DNA of 64,000 nt from NCBI GenBank assembly GCA_964019415.1, contig OZ025871.1:204501-268500 (forward strand). The letters are read 5' to 3'. Position 1 is the stretch's first letter, and each line of letters opens with the position of its first letter. The notes under the pieces are model-generated. The model was not told the origin of the DNA. It was given only the letters and a program-made list of their open reading frames with translations, and did no database searches. The stretch comes from Ianthella basta (taxonomy: Eukaryota; Porifera; Demospongiae; Verongiida; Ianthellidae). The position numbers were made by a program, and so were the translations under genes. Positions 52,609 to 64,000 of the stretch are shown here, piece by piece.

Positions 52609-55600
52609 TCATGTAAGTGGGTGTTTGTGTAGGTGAATTTCTGTTGGGGTGGATAGGAGTTGATAGGTGTTCTCTGTGGCTTTGTACTGGAAATCTACGG
52701 GATATACCCACTGATCCACAGTGGCTTTCCGTATATCCCCGAGTTTGCAGTGGTATCTGTTACCTCCAACGTGGTTGAGTGGCAAATACCTGAGCGTCGT
52801 CTTGGCTTTGTCAATCCGCATGACTTTGCCCACGTCAACTTTTGGCTTCACTGCGGTGGAGTCTGGCAGCACGATTGCGACAATGTCTCCTAGATCAGGT
52901 CCTTCGTTGTCACTGTCACTGTCGCTGTCAGTTGGTGGCTCTCTGGTGGATGGCCCGGCCGAGTCCTCAGTGGTGGTGGTTGCCGAGGACAGGGCCTTCT
53001 CAAGTAGGCCTCCAGTGTACTTCCTGCCCTTCTTTTCCCTGTCCACCTGTGTGCGTCTGTCGTAATGCTCTTTTTGCTGCATATTCACGAGTGGATAGGG
53101 ATTCACGTTAAAGTTGGTAGGCATAGGTTCATGGGTGGACATATGTTTGTGCATGCTGGTTGCAATGGAGTGAGTAGGGTTTGAATGCACATGTCAGTGC
53201 TTGCTCACCGCTCGCCTGCTGTGCCGCATGGCTGTGGCCATAGACTCCTTTTCTGCTTCTGAAAGGTTTGACTTCTCACAGTGGGTAACGAAAATGGATC
53301 TCAGCAAAGTGGGGCCAATCTTTTTCGCAATGTGGCGTTCAAAGATTCCCTCAATGTAGGCAGTCCACGAACTGGCACTGTATGGTGCTCCCCTATCATT
53401 CTGTACCAAAGAAAGAATTGAGTTAGAGAACGACAACTGCACTGTGATGGTGATAGCGGTGATTCCGGTGGTGGTGTATACATGCATAGGTGTACCATAT
53501 ATATAGTTATATGTATGTCTTGTACTCACTAAGAAGAGGGCAGTGGTCTGTTGTCCTGCTCCCAGCAGGACCTCCCTGTGGTGACTTAGGTGTATCACAA
53601 GGTGACTCAATAGCTGACTGTCATCGTCCAGGGGGAGGAAGTGGTCCCCGTAACTCTTGTGAGTCTTGTAATCGGCCAATAGAAGGTAGGCTTGCCTGCC
53701 ATCCGTAGTGATGTAGAGGCAGTTTGGCCTCGCTTGGTCCACCACTGGCATAGGTAGTTTGTCGTGGATGGCCACGTGTAACGTTTGGAACTCCTTTGCA
53801 CGGCCAGGTGGGAGGGCGGTGTAGAAGAGCATGGCCAGTAGTTTCTGAGACTCCTGGGCCTTTATGCGGGGGCGGGTTGCTCCTTCAAAGAGACCCTTCT
53901 GCTCTTTGACTGCGGCCAGAATGTCATCCCTGCATAGAGAAGGGAGGAGGGTAGGGGAGGGTGGCATGGACGCCGTGGAGTAGGTATATGTAAGGCTTTG
54001 AGTTGCTCCAATGCAACTCTTTGGTATAGCTTTGACACTTAGCCCACCACTGAAAGTTGTCAAATCCCCCTCAGACTCACCATTCGGCCCACTTCTGCTG
54101 TGCTTGCAATGCTTGCCAGCTTCGGCGTGCTGTAGAGGAGACGACCTGCCTACGGCACTGCTCCCCGAGTCTGCCCACGTTTATGTAGTGCTCCTGCTCG
54201 CTGTACTCCTTTCCATCCTTTATGTAGAGGTAGCGTAGGCCATACCTCAGGTTTTCGAGGTATCGTGAAATGGTGATGCCCTGGAGAGGCTTTTCTTTCA
54301 GGGTTAACACGAACCCCTCAATCATTTCAGCGTCCAAGAGGCACTCAAGGGCGGGGCTGGTCTGCTGTTCTTCTTTTACGTATGCAAAGAAGACTAAGTG
54401 TGTGCGAGGGAAAGGGATTAGCGGGTGAGGGGGTCTCAATTGTACAGTGTGTAGACAGACATGATGTGTGATCTACGTACGTAGTGTGGAGCCTCTGGCA
54501 TAGTCTGTGTGCGTGGGGATGGGTGGGTAACAAGTGGCAGGTACACTGACTTACGTAGATGGTGCAGCTGTACTCTCTCCCATGTGATTGATGCAATGGG
54601 GTCCCGGCCCCTCTGTAGGCTGACCGGGTCCGTGAAAAAGCACCTCATTTTGTCCATTTTCTCGCGTAGTGCCTCATGCTCTGGAGCATGGATATCGAGG
54701 TAGCTCCTCGTGCGTCCTCCTTTATTGGAGGCAGTCCCTTGATGCCGCCGTTTGGCTGGTGGCTGGTAGTCGCTACCACCATCACTGTCACTGCTGCGTA
54801 AGAGAGAAGCCGCATATGTAATGCATTTATGCCGCCAATTCACTTGTATGTATGTATGTATGGCTATGAAATTTCTGTTGCAATGTAAACAGTGTGAGGG
54901 AGGTGGGCATGCAGTGTTTCTCTTAAGATGGATGGGTTGGTGTGTGTGAGACCTTGTTGGGGTGGATTGGTGTGTTGTGGCCGTCTCAGTGGGTGGGTGT
55001 TCTGTCCCGGTCTCCGTGGGTGGGTGTTCTGTCCCGGTCTCAGTGGGTGGGTGTTCTGTCCCGGTCTCAGTGGGTGGGTGTTCTGTCCCGGTCTCAGTGG
55101 GTGGGTGTTCTGTCCCGGTCTCAGTGGGCGAGTGCTCTGTGGACGCCTTGGTGGGTGGGTTCTCGGTGGCCATCTCAGTGGGTTGGTGCTCCGTGGCCGT
55201 CTCTGTGGGTGGGTGCTCGGTCCCAGTATCAATGGGTTGGTGCTCCGTGGGCACTTCAGTGGGCGGGTGCTCTGTCCCCGTCTCGGTGGAGAGGGGGCGA
55301 GTCTCGGTAGGCTGGAGCTCTGTGCCAGTCTCAGCTGGGTAGGGCTGTTGGTGAGCCTCAGTGGGGTGGGGAAGGGTCTCAGGGGTGTGGAGTTGTGGGG
55401 GAGTCTCTGTGGGGTGCTCATGGATGGATGCACCTCCTTGTCTGCCTGTGGGAAGGTAGGTATAGGTAGGTAGGTAGGTAGGTAGGTAGATGGCTTGGTA
55501 CTAAAGGTATCAGTGATTACTACTTTGGTAGGTAGGTAGGTAGGTAGGTAGATGGCTTGGTACTGAAGGTATCAGTGATTGCTACTTTGGTAGGTAGGTA

Positions 55601-55872
55601 GGTAGGTAGGTAGGTAGGTAGGTAGGTAGGTAGGTAGGTAGGTAGGTAGGTAGGTAGGTAGGTAGGTAGGTAGGTATATTAGGTAGGTACGTACGTACGT
55701 ACATAGGTGGCTTGGTATTGAAGGTATCAGTGATTGAAACTGTTAGGGATTAAGGTTAGCCGGCCATTGTGGTGTTGTAGGGACTGCTCATACCTCTTTG
55801 TGAGCCCTGTGCCGCCAGGGCAAAAGCCGATTTCCACAGAAGTTTCCAAAAGAGGTCCTCTTCGCCCGCCAT
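52609..55872 (-). CDS. Crypton-like tyrosine recombinase, family A, unit 3 (727 aa)
   Basis: Exons: 1, 55872-55794; 2, 55445-54953; A, 54793-54555; B, 54393-54081; C, 53929-53530; D, 53400-53209; E, 53076-52609. Exon 2 has five instead of seven 9-aa repeats, so the product is 18 aa shorter and in frame. All catalytic residues are kept (R418, K463, R542, H568, Y577 in this copy's numbering). Confidence 0.88.
55457..55685. repeat. (GTAG)n microsatellite, unit 3
   Basis: Acceptor-adjacent tract as in units 1 and 2. Confidence 0.9.
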
Positions 55873-56329
55873 TGTCAACTTGCGCTTCTTTCTCTTTGGA
55901 CTAATGCACTGGCTGTATGGGCGCCTCCTTTTGTGGGCTAGCCTAGACCCCGCCCACAAAATGGTCCCATCTGCATTCCTGGTTGCGACCACAACAACAC
56001 AACAAACAGCTCCACTGTTGCGACCACAAATCACAACAAACAGCTCCACTGAGCAAATAACAAACTGATTAATTCCTGGCCTAATGTCCCCCAGGTTGGG
56101 CGATGTCATTGCGTTGTCCCTCCCACAAGATGGCCCCTTGTACGTGCATGCCCTTTGCCATGCATGCCTGTGGTGGGTCGGTGGTGGGTTAGGAATTTAG
56201 TTGTTTTTCATTCGAATCACACTGATTCCAGCTTACAAATGACAATACAAATAGTGGTTAAGCGTTCCTGTGTGTTTCTCCTATAGCCAAATTATTATGG
56301 TGCTCCTTATTTATTTTTTTATTTATATG

Positions 56330-56847
56330 AATTTGCTTGAGCAAGCACTGCACTGATGAGCCCCAGAAGGGCGAAACGGCTTCACTATTGAAGCCGTCTG
56401 CAGTTATTGCATTGTGTGCGTGTATGTGTGGGTGGGTAGGTGTGGGCGGGTGCTCCAGCGGCGAGTGCGTGTGACTGTGAATTTGCTTGAGCAAGCACTG
56501 CACTGATGAGCCCCAGAAGGGCGAAACGGCTTCACTATTGAAGCCGTCTGCAGTTATTGCATTGTGTGCGTGTAGGTGTGGGTGGGTAGGTGTGGGCGGG
56601 TGCTCCAGCGGCGAGTGCGTGTGACTGTGAATTTGCTTGAGCAAGCACTGCACTGATGAGCCCCAGAAGGGCGAAACGGCTTCACTATTGAAGCCGTCTG
56701 CAGTTTTTGCATTGTGTGCGTGTAGGTGTGGGTGGGTAGGTGTGGGCGGGTGCTCCAGCGGCGAGTGCGTGTGACTGTGAATTTGCTTGAGCAAGCACTG
56801 CACTGATGAGCCCCAGAAGGGCGAAACGGCTTCACTATTGAAGCCCT
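56330..56847 (+). ncRNA. Tandem hammerhead array, unit 3
   Basis: Ribozymes at 56341-56410, 56491-56560 and 56641-56710, with a fourth from 56791 cut in stem III. Identical architecture to units 1 and 2. Confidence 0.92.
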
Positions 56848-57210
56848 AATCTTGCCACATCTTGCCTCATCTTGCTATTTCTTGCCTCATCTTTGCAATA
56901 TCTTGCCTCATCTTGCTATATCTTGCCTCATCTTGCTTTATCTTGCTATATCTTGCCTCATCTTGCCTCATCTTGCTATTTCTTGCCTCATCTTGCAATA
57001 TCTTGACTCGTCTTGCTATTTCTTGCCTCATCTGGCCTCATCTTGCTTAATCTTGCTATATCTTGCCTCATCTTGCCTCATCTTGCTATTTCTTTCCTCA
57101 TCTTGCAATATCTTGACTCATTTTGCCTCATTTGCCTCATCTTGCTTAATCTTGCTATATCTTGCCTCATCTTACCTAATCTTGCCACATCTTGCCTCAT
57201 CTTGCTTGTG
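56840..57210. repeat. 10-bp ATCTTGCCTC array, unit 3
   Basis: Same as unit 2. Confidence 0.92.
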
Positions 57211-57247
57211 CGTGTGACTGTGCATGCGTGTGACTGTGAATTGGCTT

Positions 57248-57315
57248 GAGCACTGCACTGATGAGCCCCAGAAGGGCGAAACGGCTTCATTATTGAAGCC
57301 GTCTGCAGTTACAGC
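57248..57315 (+). ncRNA. Solitary hammerhead ribozyme, unit 3
   Basis: Same as 31189-31256 and 48423-48490. Confidence 0.9.
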
Positions 57316-57324
57316 ATTGTTTGC

Positions 57325-58833
57325 ATGTATGTGTGGGTGGGTGGGTAGGTGTGGGCAAGAGTGAATGCATGCATGACTGCATACCAAGGCCATCAAGTAT
57401 CAACTGCATGCATGTGCATGTTCTCCACTTGCCTTATGACCACCTTCGGCCATATTGCATGCAAGATAAAATTATTATTATGATAGTGCGCTGTGGTTGC
57501 GTATATGCTATGTAAGGTGGCCTCGCATTGCTGCCAGCACGAGCCTTTGCAGACAAGGGAGCACCAGCATGTCGGGAGGGTAGAGGCAAGTGCCAGGAGT
57601 GTGGCCACTCCGCCAGATGACCTCCCCCTGGAGTGTAATGCGAACGAACGCCTCGTAACGATGACCTCGTCGTATGGGCGCCGTCAAATCGTCATCAAAA
57701 CCGTCAAAACACACAAAAACTAAGAGACAACTATCACACACGACTGCTAATCTAACCCCGAAGCCCTGTTCAAACCGCTGTCGGCGAGCTAGAGCCCTAA
57801 CGCCCGATTTTCAGCCTGGACACGGGTCCAGGACAGAATGGGAGCGAAAACCGACATCACCGACGACAGATCTGCTGTTGAACCATCCAGACGCGCACAG
57901 AACACTGGAAAACACACACGCATACCCACGCCTGGAAAACACACACGCATACCCACGCCCGACTCTTTTTTAAGACTGCCGCGACATGGGTGCAGCACCC
58001 ATGTGACCCTTGACCCCGCTATACCTTATGTACAGGGACAAGGCAGACAGCCTTGTGCTGCACGGCGATGAAGCAGTCCAAGCGCCTAAACATCACACAC
58101 CAAGACTGATCTCCTATGGCTATCGAATGAAGCTAATTTCGTGCAGAAGCCTTTCTGCGTTTACCGGGCAGGCGACGCCGATTTTGCAGAAGACGGGGGC
58201 TGCAGCCATTTATGCGATTGCGCAATCCGGGAGCTGCAACAAAATACTATTCGACCGAGCAGCGCTTTTCCAAAGGTATGCAGCAAGCCGTATGTGCATA
58301 ACATTAAATATTACTGGTGAACACTCTCCTGTCCACCAGAGTCATGTGCTGTTGAATGTGAATGTGCATGTGCAAGCAAATATGCCGTGTTCAGTTTAAT
58401 ATATGGTAATAATATATAGTATTATCCCTATCCTTTTTAATTTGTGCAGTGCTGCATTGGACCACGTGGTGTCCTAGTACCTATGGGTACGGTGCACTTA
58501 AATATTTATTGATATTGATATTTATTGATATGCAAGCTACATTAATTACTCAAGCTGTTATATTAGATCAATTGCACTAATCAACAGGGACTCCTGCAGC
58601 TCATGCAAATACCTCAGGTTAATATAGACCATTAGTGCAACAAATAATTAAATGATTTAAAGGGTTACACCAATTGCAAGAAGGTGCAGTGCGGTTGTGT
58701 GCATGCAATGAATGGTGCAAGTCTCAATTAAATGTGTTCTATGACTCTCTTTGCTTCTCCATCACGTAGGACAATAAAACGGTTCCAGTCAGCTGCAGAC
58801 CTGCAGATAATGTCGGAGAGAGCTACAATACTA

Positions 58834-58834
<1 letters not shown>
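57325..58834. other. Unit 3 segment equivalent to 31260-32760
   Basis: Palindrome at 57984-58004. No recognised gene. Confidence 0.45.
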
Positions 58835-58836
<2 letters not shown>

Positions 58837-58883
<47 letters not shown>

Positions 58884-59010
58884 GGACATGTGCACAGTAA
58901 TGCATAATGCATACCCTATAATAGGGAACTGCAGACTCTGCTACTACAGTAGCAGAGTTTCAGCCTCTTTGGGCCTCGTAAGTGCAGCGTACCCCATGCA
59001 GTTGAACACC

Positions 59011-59082
<72 letters not shown>
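58837..59082. repeat. (CA)n pair, unit 3
   Basis: CA tracts bracket the diverged hammerhead motif at 58924-58994; lengths differ from unit 2 by one or two dinucleotides. Confidence 0.96.
58924..58994 (-). ncRNA. Hammerhead-derived motif, minus strand, unit 3 (core diverged)
   Basis: As in unit 2: stems preserved, conserved box off consensus. Confidence 0.8.
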
Positions 59083-59085
<3 letters not shown>

Positions 59086-60246
59086 CACACACTCGCTCAC
59101 AGACTGACTCGCTGACTCACTCACTCACGTGTGCAACATACCACACTTATACTCACGGATACAGTGCCTTTGCATTAGCAGTCCCTAACTGGATGGTTGT
59201 AATCGGTATGAGTAATCGATAATCGAGCTAGCGACTCTTTATGGCAGCTACAAGTCTAGTTCAAGCAGTGACAATGGGAACTAGGAAGAATGGCTAAAGC
59301 TCTCAACAGAACGACATCACTAGCTTGACTATCAGTTACCAATAGCTGATTTCAACCATTCAGTCAGGACAACCGGCCCTACTGTACACATACATTCACA
59401 CACAATAGCTATACCTCGCTCAAGTGTGTGATGCCTATGTGACATCTCCTACACGCATACCCATATATATGTATGTATGCACGTATGTATTGTATGTATG
59501 TAAGTATGCGCCATTTTAACATTGGTTTGGAAGTTGGAATTTGATCAAGAAGATGGCCGTCTCATCTCCTAGGCCAGGGTGAGCTCGTCGGTTTGCTCGC
59601 TGAAGCCCACCCTGCGAGCAACTAGGGACGCTATCAAGCTTCGAGGGAGTCACGGTGAGTCTGCGATCGGCGTGCGTGCGTGTTGGGTGATACTAAGCTT
59701 CATCTGTGGCCTGATTGCTGCTAGGACTCCACCCCCTTGGAGACCTTTAGCTCTATTTTTCTTTACTGTTACATGCTGATCGTCGAGCTATACGTCCAAT
59801 GCGTTTCTAGTAGTCTGCAAGTCATGCTCGACCAAATTGGACTGGATTAAAGCTTCACGTGTGGACCATGTTTGCGGGATCGTCGCACGCTGAGCCCATA
59901 GAATTGAGTCGTTCCTTGGTGGTGATGACATCTCAGATGTTGGTAGATGTTATATTCGTCGTCGTTGTTGAGATAGAATCGAGTCGCGCTGTACTGCAGT
60001 CGCTCAAACTTCGCCTTCTTTCAGCCAGCTCAGCATTTTCCAAGTATTAATTTATATGGGTTAGGTGGGCAGAAGCAGCATTAAGCTGCGTATTGTCTTG
60101 AATTTCTGCAAGTGCCGAGAGATCATTGCTAGCAATCTCTCTGAGCGGTGACGACGTTTCACAATTTACCGTCGATGTGCAGGATGTCGACAAAGTTGCT
60201 GATTTTGCCCCTCCCCCCAATGCTTAAGGATGGAGGGTCAAAGTTC
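59083..60246. other. Unit 3 segment equivalent to 33020-34180
   Basis: No recognised gene. Confidence 0.45.
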
Positions 60247-60432
60247 GCATGGGTGCTGCACCCATGCTATCTTTAATACATTGCGTGACGTCACAGCCCA
60301 GGGGGCGGTGCTAAGGCACACGTGCTTAGTTACCAAGACGACGAAGAAAATGGCCTCCGAGAAGCTGGTGCACGCTGCGTTTTTTTTTCCTGGCGCTCTG
60401 GAGGGTTTCCCAGGCATCGTGTCTTCGCTAAA
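60247..60432 (+). promoter_or_regulatory. Palindrome, CRE and possible first exon, unit 3
   Basis: Palindrome 60247-60267, TGACGTCA 60286-60293, ATG 60350 and donor CTAAA|GTAAGT at 60432. Confidence 0.5.
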
Positions 60433-60690
60433 GTAAGTGTGTACGCGCGCGCATGTTATGCTTTAGCGTGTAATGTTAGGGTTTGGTGGGTTAGGCGCTT
60501 TTCTCAAAGGGTTGTAGATAGTTTGGGGTTGCTGAACACGGGATAGCAAAGGGTCACGTTAGGGTTAGGGTTAGGATCAAGGGGTAGATAAAGGTTCAAC
60601 ACGGGTAAAGGTTTAACTAAAGGTTCCACAGTGGTAAAGGTTCAGCTAAAGATTCTCGATGGATGAAGGTTTGGCAAGCACGACCACAAG

Positions 60691-60697
60691 GTTAGGG
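60691..60697 (+). repeat. Single TTAGGG joint between units 3 and 4
   Basis: Same CACAAG/GTTAGGG/TTCTATC junction as at 51864. Confidence 0.9.
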
Positions 60698-63600
60698 TTC
60701 TATCTTCAGCGCGGAAGGCGTGCGTTGTAGACTTGTCTGAGCTCGCTTGTAGTAGACATTGAGGCCTCATGTGCCCTGAAACGTCGCTGTAGACTCGCCA
60801 CAGTCCTTTTATGCTGCAATTCCACGTATTGTATGCACAGCAAGCATTCTATGCTAGCCTTAGCTCTCTAGAAATGACCATGGAGGCCTCCTGTCCCTAG
60901 AAACGGCGCTGTAGACTCGCCGTAGACCTTTCTGCTAAGGTGCAGTTGGGGTATAGTCAGAATCAGGCGCCATGGACGCGCTTTAGCCCTATGAAACATA
61001 GCATATCTGCGTAGGAATGCACTTATGGCCCACCATCAAGTCCTCTTGTGCCTACAGTACGTTTTGCCCGATAGGTTTGGTTGTACGGAAATCATTTACA
61101 TATGTGTTGTCTTGTGCACATGCAGCCAAAGAGCCACAGCCTTAGCGTCGGTCATAGGTGAGTCTCCCCCAGCACGCACCACGTAGTGACCATGTACATG
61201 TGTAGTAGTTAGGTGTTGTGTGGCGTTAGACCAGCTGCTCCTCAGTGACAATTTAGGTCCCAAATTTGCTACCTAGTCTCTATTCTATGCCGTCGTTCTA
61301 TTGCGCATAATTGGGTGCCATCGTGAAGTTAGGTGTCGTGGATGGATCGCTACACATGCTTACCGTCATGATTACAAATTGCTAATGCAACAGGTACAGT
61401 CGTTGATAGTGGGTGATAGCAAATTTTAAACAGAGTCATGTAAGTGGGTGTTTGTGTAGGTGAATTTCTGTTGGGGTGGATAGGAGTTGATAGGTGTTCT
61501 CTGTGGCTTTGTACTGGAAATCTACGGGATATACCCACTGATCCACAGTGGCTTTCCGTATATCCCCGAGTTTGCAGTGGTATCTGTTACCTCCAACGTG
61601 GTTGAGTGGCAAATACCTGAGCGTCGTCTTGGCTTTGTCAATCCGCATGACTTTGCCCACGTCAACTTTTGGCTTCACTGCGGTGGAGTCTGGCAGCACG
61701 ATTGCGACAATGTCTCCTAGATCAGGTCCTTCGTTGTCACTGTCACTGTCGCTGTCAGTTGGTGGCTCTCTGGTGGATGGCCCGGCCGAGTCCTCAGTGG
61801 TGGTGGTTGCCGAGGACAGGGCCTTCTCAAGTAGGCCTCCAGTGTACTTCCTGCCCTTCTTTTCCCTGTCCACCTGTGTGCGTCTGTCGTAATGCTCTTT
61901 TTGCTGCATATTCACGAGTGGATAGGGATTCACGTTAAAGTTGGTAGGCATAGGTTCATGGGTGGACATATGTTTGTGCATGCTGGTTGCAATGGAGTGA
62001 GTAGGGTTTGAATGCACATGTCAGTGCTTGCTCACCGCTCGCCTGCTGTGCCGCATGGCTGTGGCCATAGACTCCTTTTCTGCTTCTGAAAGGTTTGACT
62101 TCTCACAGTGGGTAACGAAAATGGATCTCAGCAAAGTGGGGCCAATCTTTTTCGCAATGTGGCGTTCAAAGATTCCCTCAATGTAGGCAGTCCACGAACT
62201 GGCACTGTATGGTGCTCCCCTATCATTCTGTACCAAAGAAAGAATTGAGTTAGAGAACGACAACTGCACTGTGATGGTGATAGCGGTGATTCCGGTGGTG
62301 GTGTATACATGCATAGGTGTACCATATATATAGTTATATGTATGTCTTGTACTCACTAAGAAGAGGGCAGTGGTCTGTTGTCCTGCTCCCAGCAGGACCT
62401 CCCTGTGGTGACTTAGGTGTATCACAAGGTGACTCAATAGCTGACTGTCATCGTCCAGGGGGAGGAAGTGGTCCCCGTAACTCTTGTGAGTCTTGTAATC
62501 GGCCAATAGAAGGTAGGCTTGCCTGCCATCCGTAGTGATGTAGAGGCAGTTTGGCCTCGCTTGGTCCACCACTGGCATAGGTAGTTTGTCGTGGATGGCC
62601 ACGTGTAACGTTTGGAACTCCTTTGCACGGCCAGGTGGGAGGGCGGTGTAGAAGAGCATGGCCAGTAGTTTCTGAGACTCCTGGGCCTTTATGCGGGGGC
62701 GGGTTGCTCCTTCAAAGAGACCCTTCTGCTCTTTGACTGCGGCCAGAATGTCATCCCTGCATAGAGAAGGGAGGAGGGTAGGGGAGGGTGGCATGGACGC
62801 CGTGGAGTAGGTATATGTAAGGCTTTGAGTTGCTCCAATGCAACTCTTTGGTATAGCTTTGACACTTAGCCCACCACTGAAAGTTGTCAAATCCCCCTCA
62901 GACTCACCATTCGGCCCACTTCTGCTGTGCTTGCAATGCTTGCCAGCTTCGGCGTGCTGTAGAGGAGACGACCTGCCTACGGCACTGCTCCCCGAGTCTG
63001 CCCACGTTTATGTAGTGCTCCTGCTCGCTGTACTCCTTTCCATCCTTTATGTAGAGGTAGCGTAGGCCATACCTCAGGTTTTCGAGGTATCGTGAAATGG
63101 TGATGCCCTGGAGAGGCTTTTCTTTCAGGGTTAACACGAACCCCTCAATCATTTCAGCGTCCAAGAGGCACTCAAGGGCGGGGCTGGTCTGCTGTTCTTC
63201 TTTTACGTATGCAAAGAAGACTAAGTGTGTGCGAGGGAAAGGGATTAGCGGGTGAGGGGGTCTCAATTGTACAGTGTGTAGACAGACATGATGTGTGATC
63301 TACGTACGTAGTGTGGAGCCTCTGGCATAGTCTGTGTGCGTGGGGATGGGTGGGTAACAAGTGGCAGGTACACTGACTTACGTAGATGGTGCAGCTGTAC
63401 TCTCTCCCATGTGATTGATGCAATGGGGTCCCGGCCCCTCTGTAGGCTGACCGGGTCCGTGAAAAAGCACCTCATTTTGTCCATTTTCTCGCGTAGTGCC
63501 TCATGCTCTGGAGCATGGATATCGAGGTAGCTCCTCGTGCGTCCTCCTTTATTGGAGGCAGTCCCTTGATGCCGCCGTTTGGCTGGTGGCTGGTAGTCGC

Positions 63601-64000
63601 TACCACCATCACTGTCACTGCTGCGTAAGAGAGAAGCCGCATATGTAATGCATTTATGCCGCCAATTCACTTGTATGTATGTATGTATGGCTATGAAATT
63701 TCTGTTGCAATGTAAACAGTGTGAGGGAGGTGGGCATGCAGTGTTTCTCTTAAGATGGATGGGTTGGTGTGTGTGAGACCTTGTTGGGGTGGATTGGTGT
63801 GTTGTGGCCGTCTCAGTGGGTGGGTGTTCTGTCCCGGTCTCCGTGGGTGGGTGTTCTGTCCCGGTCTCAGTGGGTGGGTGTTCTGTCCCGGTCTCAGTGG
63901 GTGGGTGTTCTGTCCCGGTCTCAGTGGGTGGGTGTTCTGTCCCGGTCTCAGTGGGTGGGTGTTCTGTCCCGGTCTCAGTGGGTGGGTGTTCTGTCCCGGT
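60698..64000 (-). mobile_element. Family A Crypton-like unit 4 (runs off the window)
   Basis: Left 3.3 kb of the unit, matching unit 3; the window ends inside the 27-bp repeat of exon 2. Confidence 0.85.
61436..64000 (-). CDS. Crypton-like tyrosine recombinase, family A, unit 4 (partial at the window edge)
   Basis: Exons A (63620-63382), B (63220-62908), C (62756-62357), D (62227-62036) and E (61903-61436) are present and open; exon 2 is incomplete and exon 1 lies outside. At least six 9-aa repeats are visible. The sequence is nearly identical to unit 3. Confidence 0.85.

Larger units (their letters stand above)
51871..60697 (-). mobile_element. Family A Crypton-like unit 3 (8.83 kb)
   Basis: Head to tail with units 2 and 4. 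It keeps the empty transposon site at 55764-55775. It is shorter than unit 2 mainly by two 27-bp repeats in exon 2. Confidence 0.85.

Overview
The window is eukaryotic and almost certainly metazoan. Genes have short GT-AG introns, the telomere-type repeat is TTAGGG, and (CA)n/(TG)n tracts are abundant. Small tandem hammerhead-ribozyme repeats of a type known from invertebrates are also present. A sponge or another early-branching marine invertebrate would fit, but nothing here proves the species. I see no ordinary housekeeping gene. The window looks like a subtelomeric or heterochromatic mosaic of mobile elements whose joints are short TTAGGG tracts. The joint tracts all run G-rich on the + strand, whichever way the neighbouring elements point.

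Layout. 1-3810 is a 25-bp satellite with a 1325-bp higher-order duplication, ending in TTAGGG. 3828-7284 and 14837-17818 are inverted copies of a GGCC-rich non-coding element (ends GGCCAT/ATGGCC) inserted in TTAGGG with an AG target duplication; a third, right-truncated copy is at 34648-37185. Between the first two copies, 7295-14825 holds a divergent (family B) tyrosine-recombinase element whose gene is circularly permuted. 17841 onward is an ~8.85-kb unit (family A) present four times (17841-34624, 42992-51870, 51871-60697, 60698-end). Units 2-4 are head to tail with a single TTAGGG between them. Each unit carries, on the minus strand, a seven-exon Crypton-like tyrosine recombinase that splices into an intact 727-745-aa frame. 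37190-42966 is a mixed region ending in a third recombinase (family C) cut off at TTAGGG.

Nested insertions. Intron 1 of the first family A gene contains a 7.9-kb DNA transposon (21774-29698; TIR CGCATGTGGGACATG, TSD TG) encoding a 1331-aa DDE-like transposase and a two-finger CCCH protein; units 2 and 3 keep the empty site. A 930-bp non-autonomous relative sits in the first GGCC element, whose third copy keeps the empty site. MITE-like foldbacks, a 2.5-kb element with ~95-bp TIRs, minisatellites and microsatellites fill most of the rest.

Hammerhead ribozymes. Type I hammerhead motifs (CTGANGA, GAAA, cleavage after GTC) occur at about 17 sites with all motif parts, plus three tandem copies cut short. 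They form 150-bp tandem arrays in units 1-3 and solitary copies next to (CA)n/(TG)n tracts on both strands. The window thus combines three recombinase families broken or joined at TTAGGG, a second element class targeting TTAGGG, and retrozyme-like RNAs. It is a telomere-repeat-directed mobile-element community that I do not recognise as a described system.
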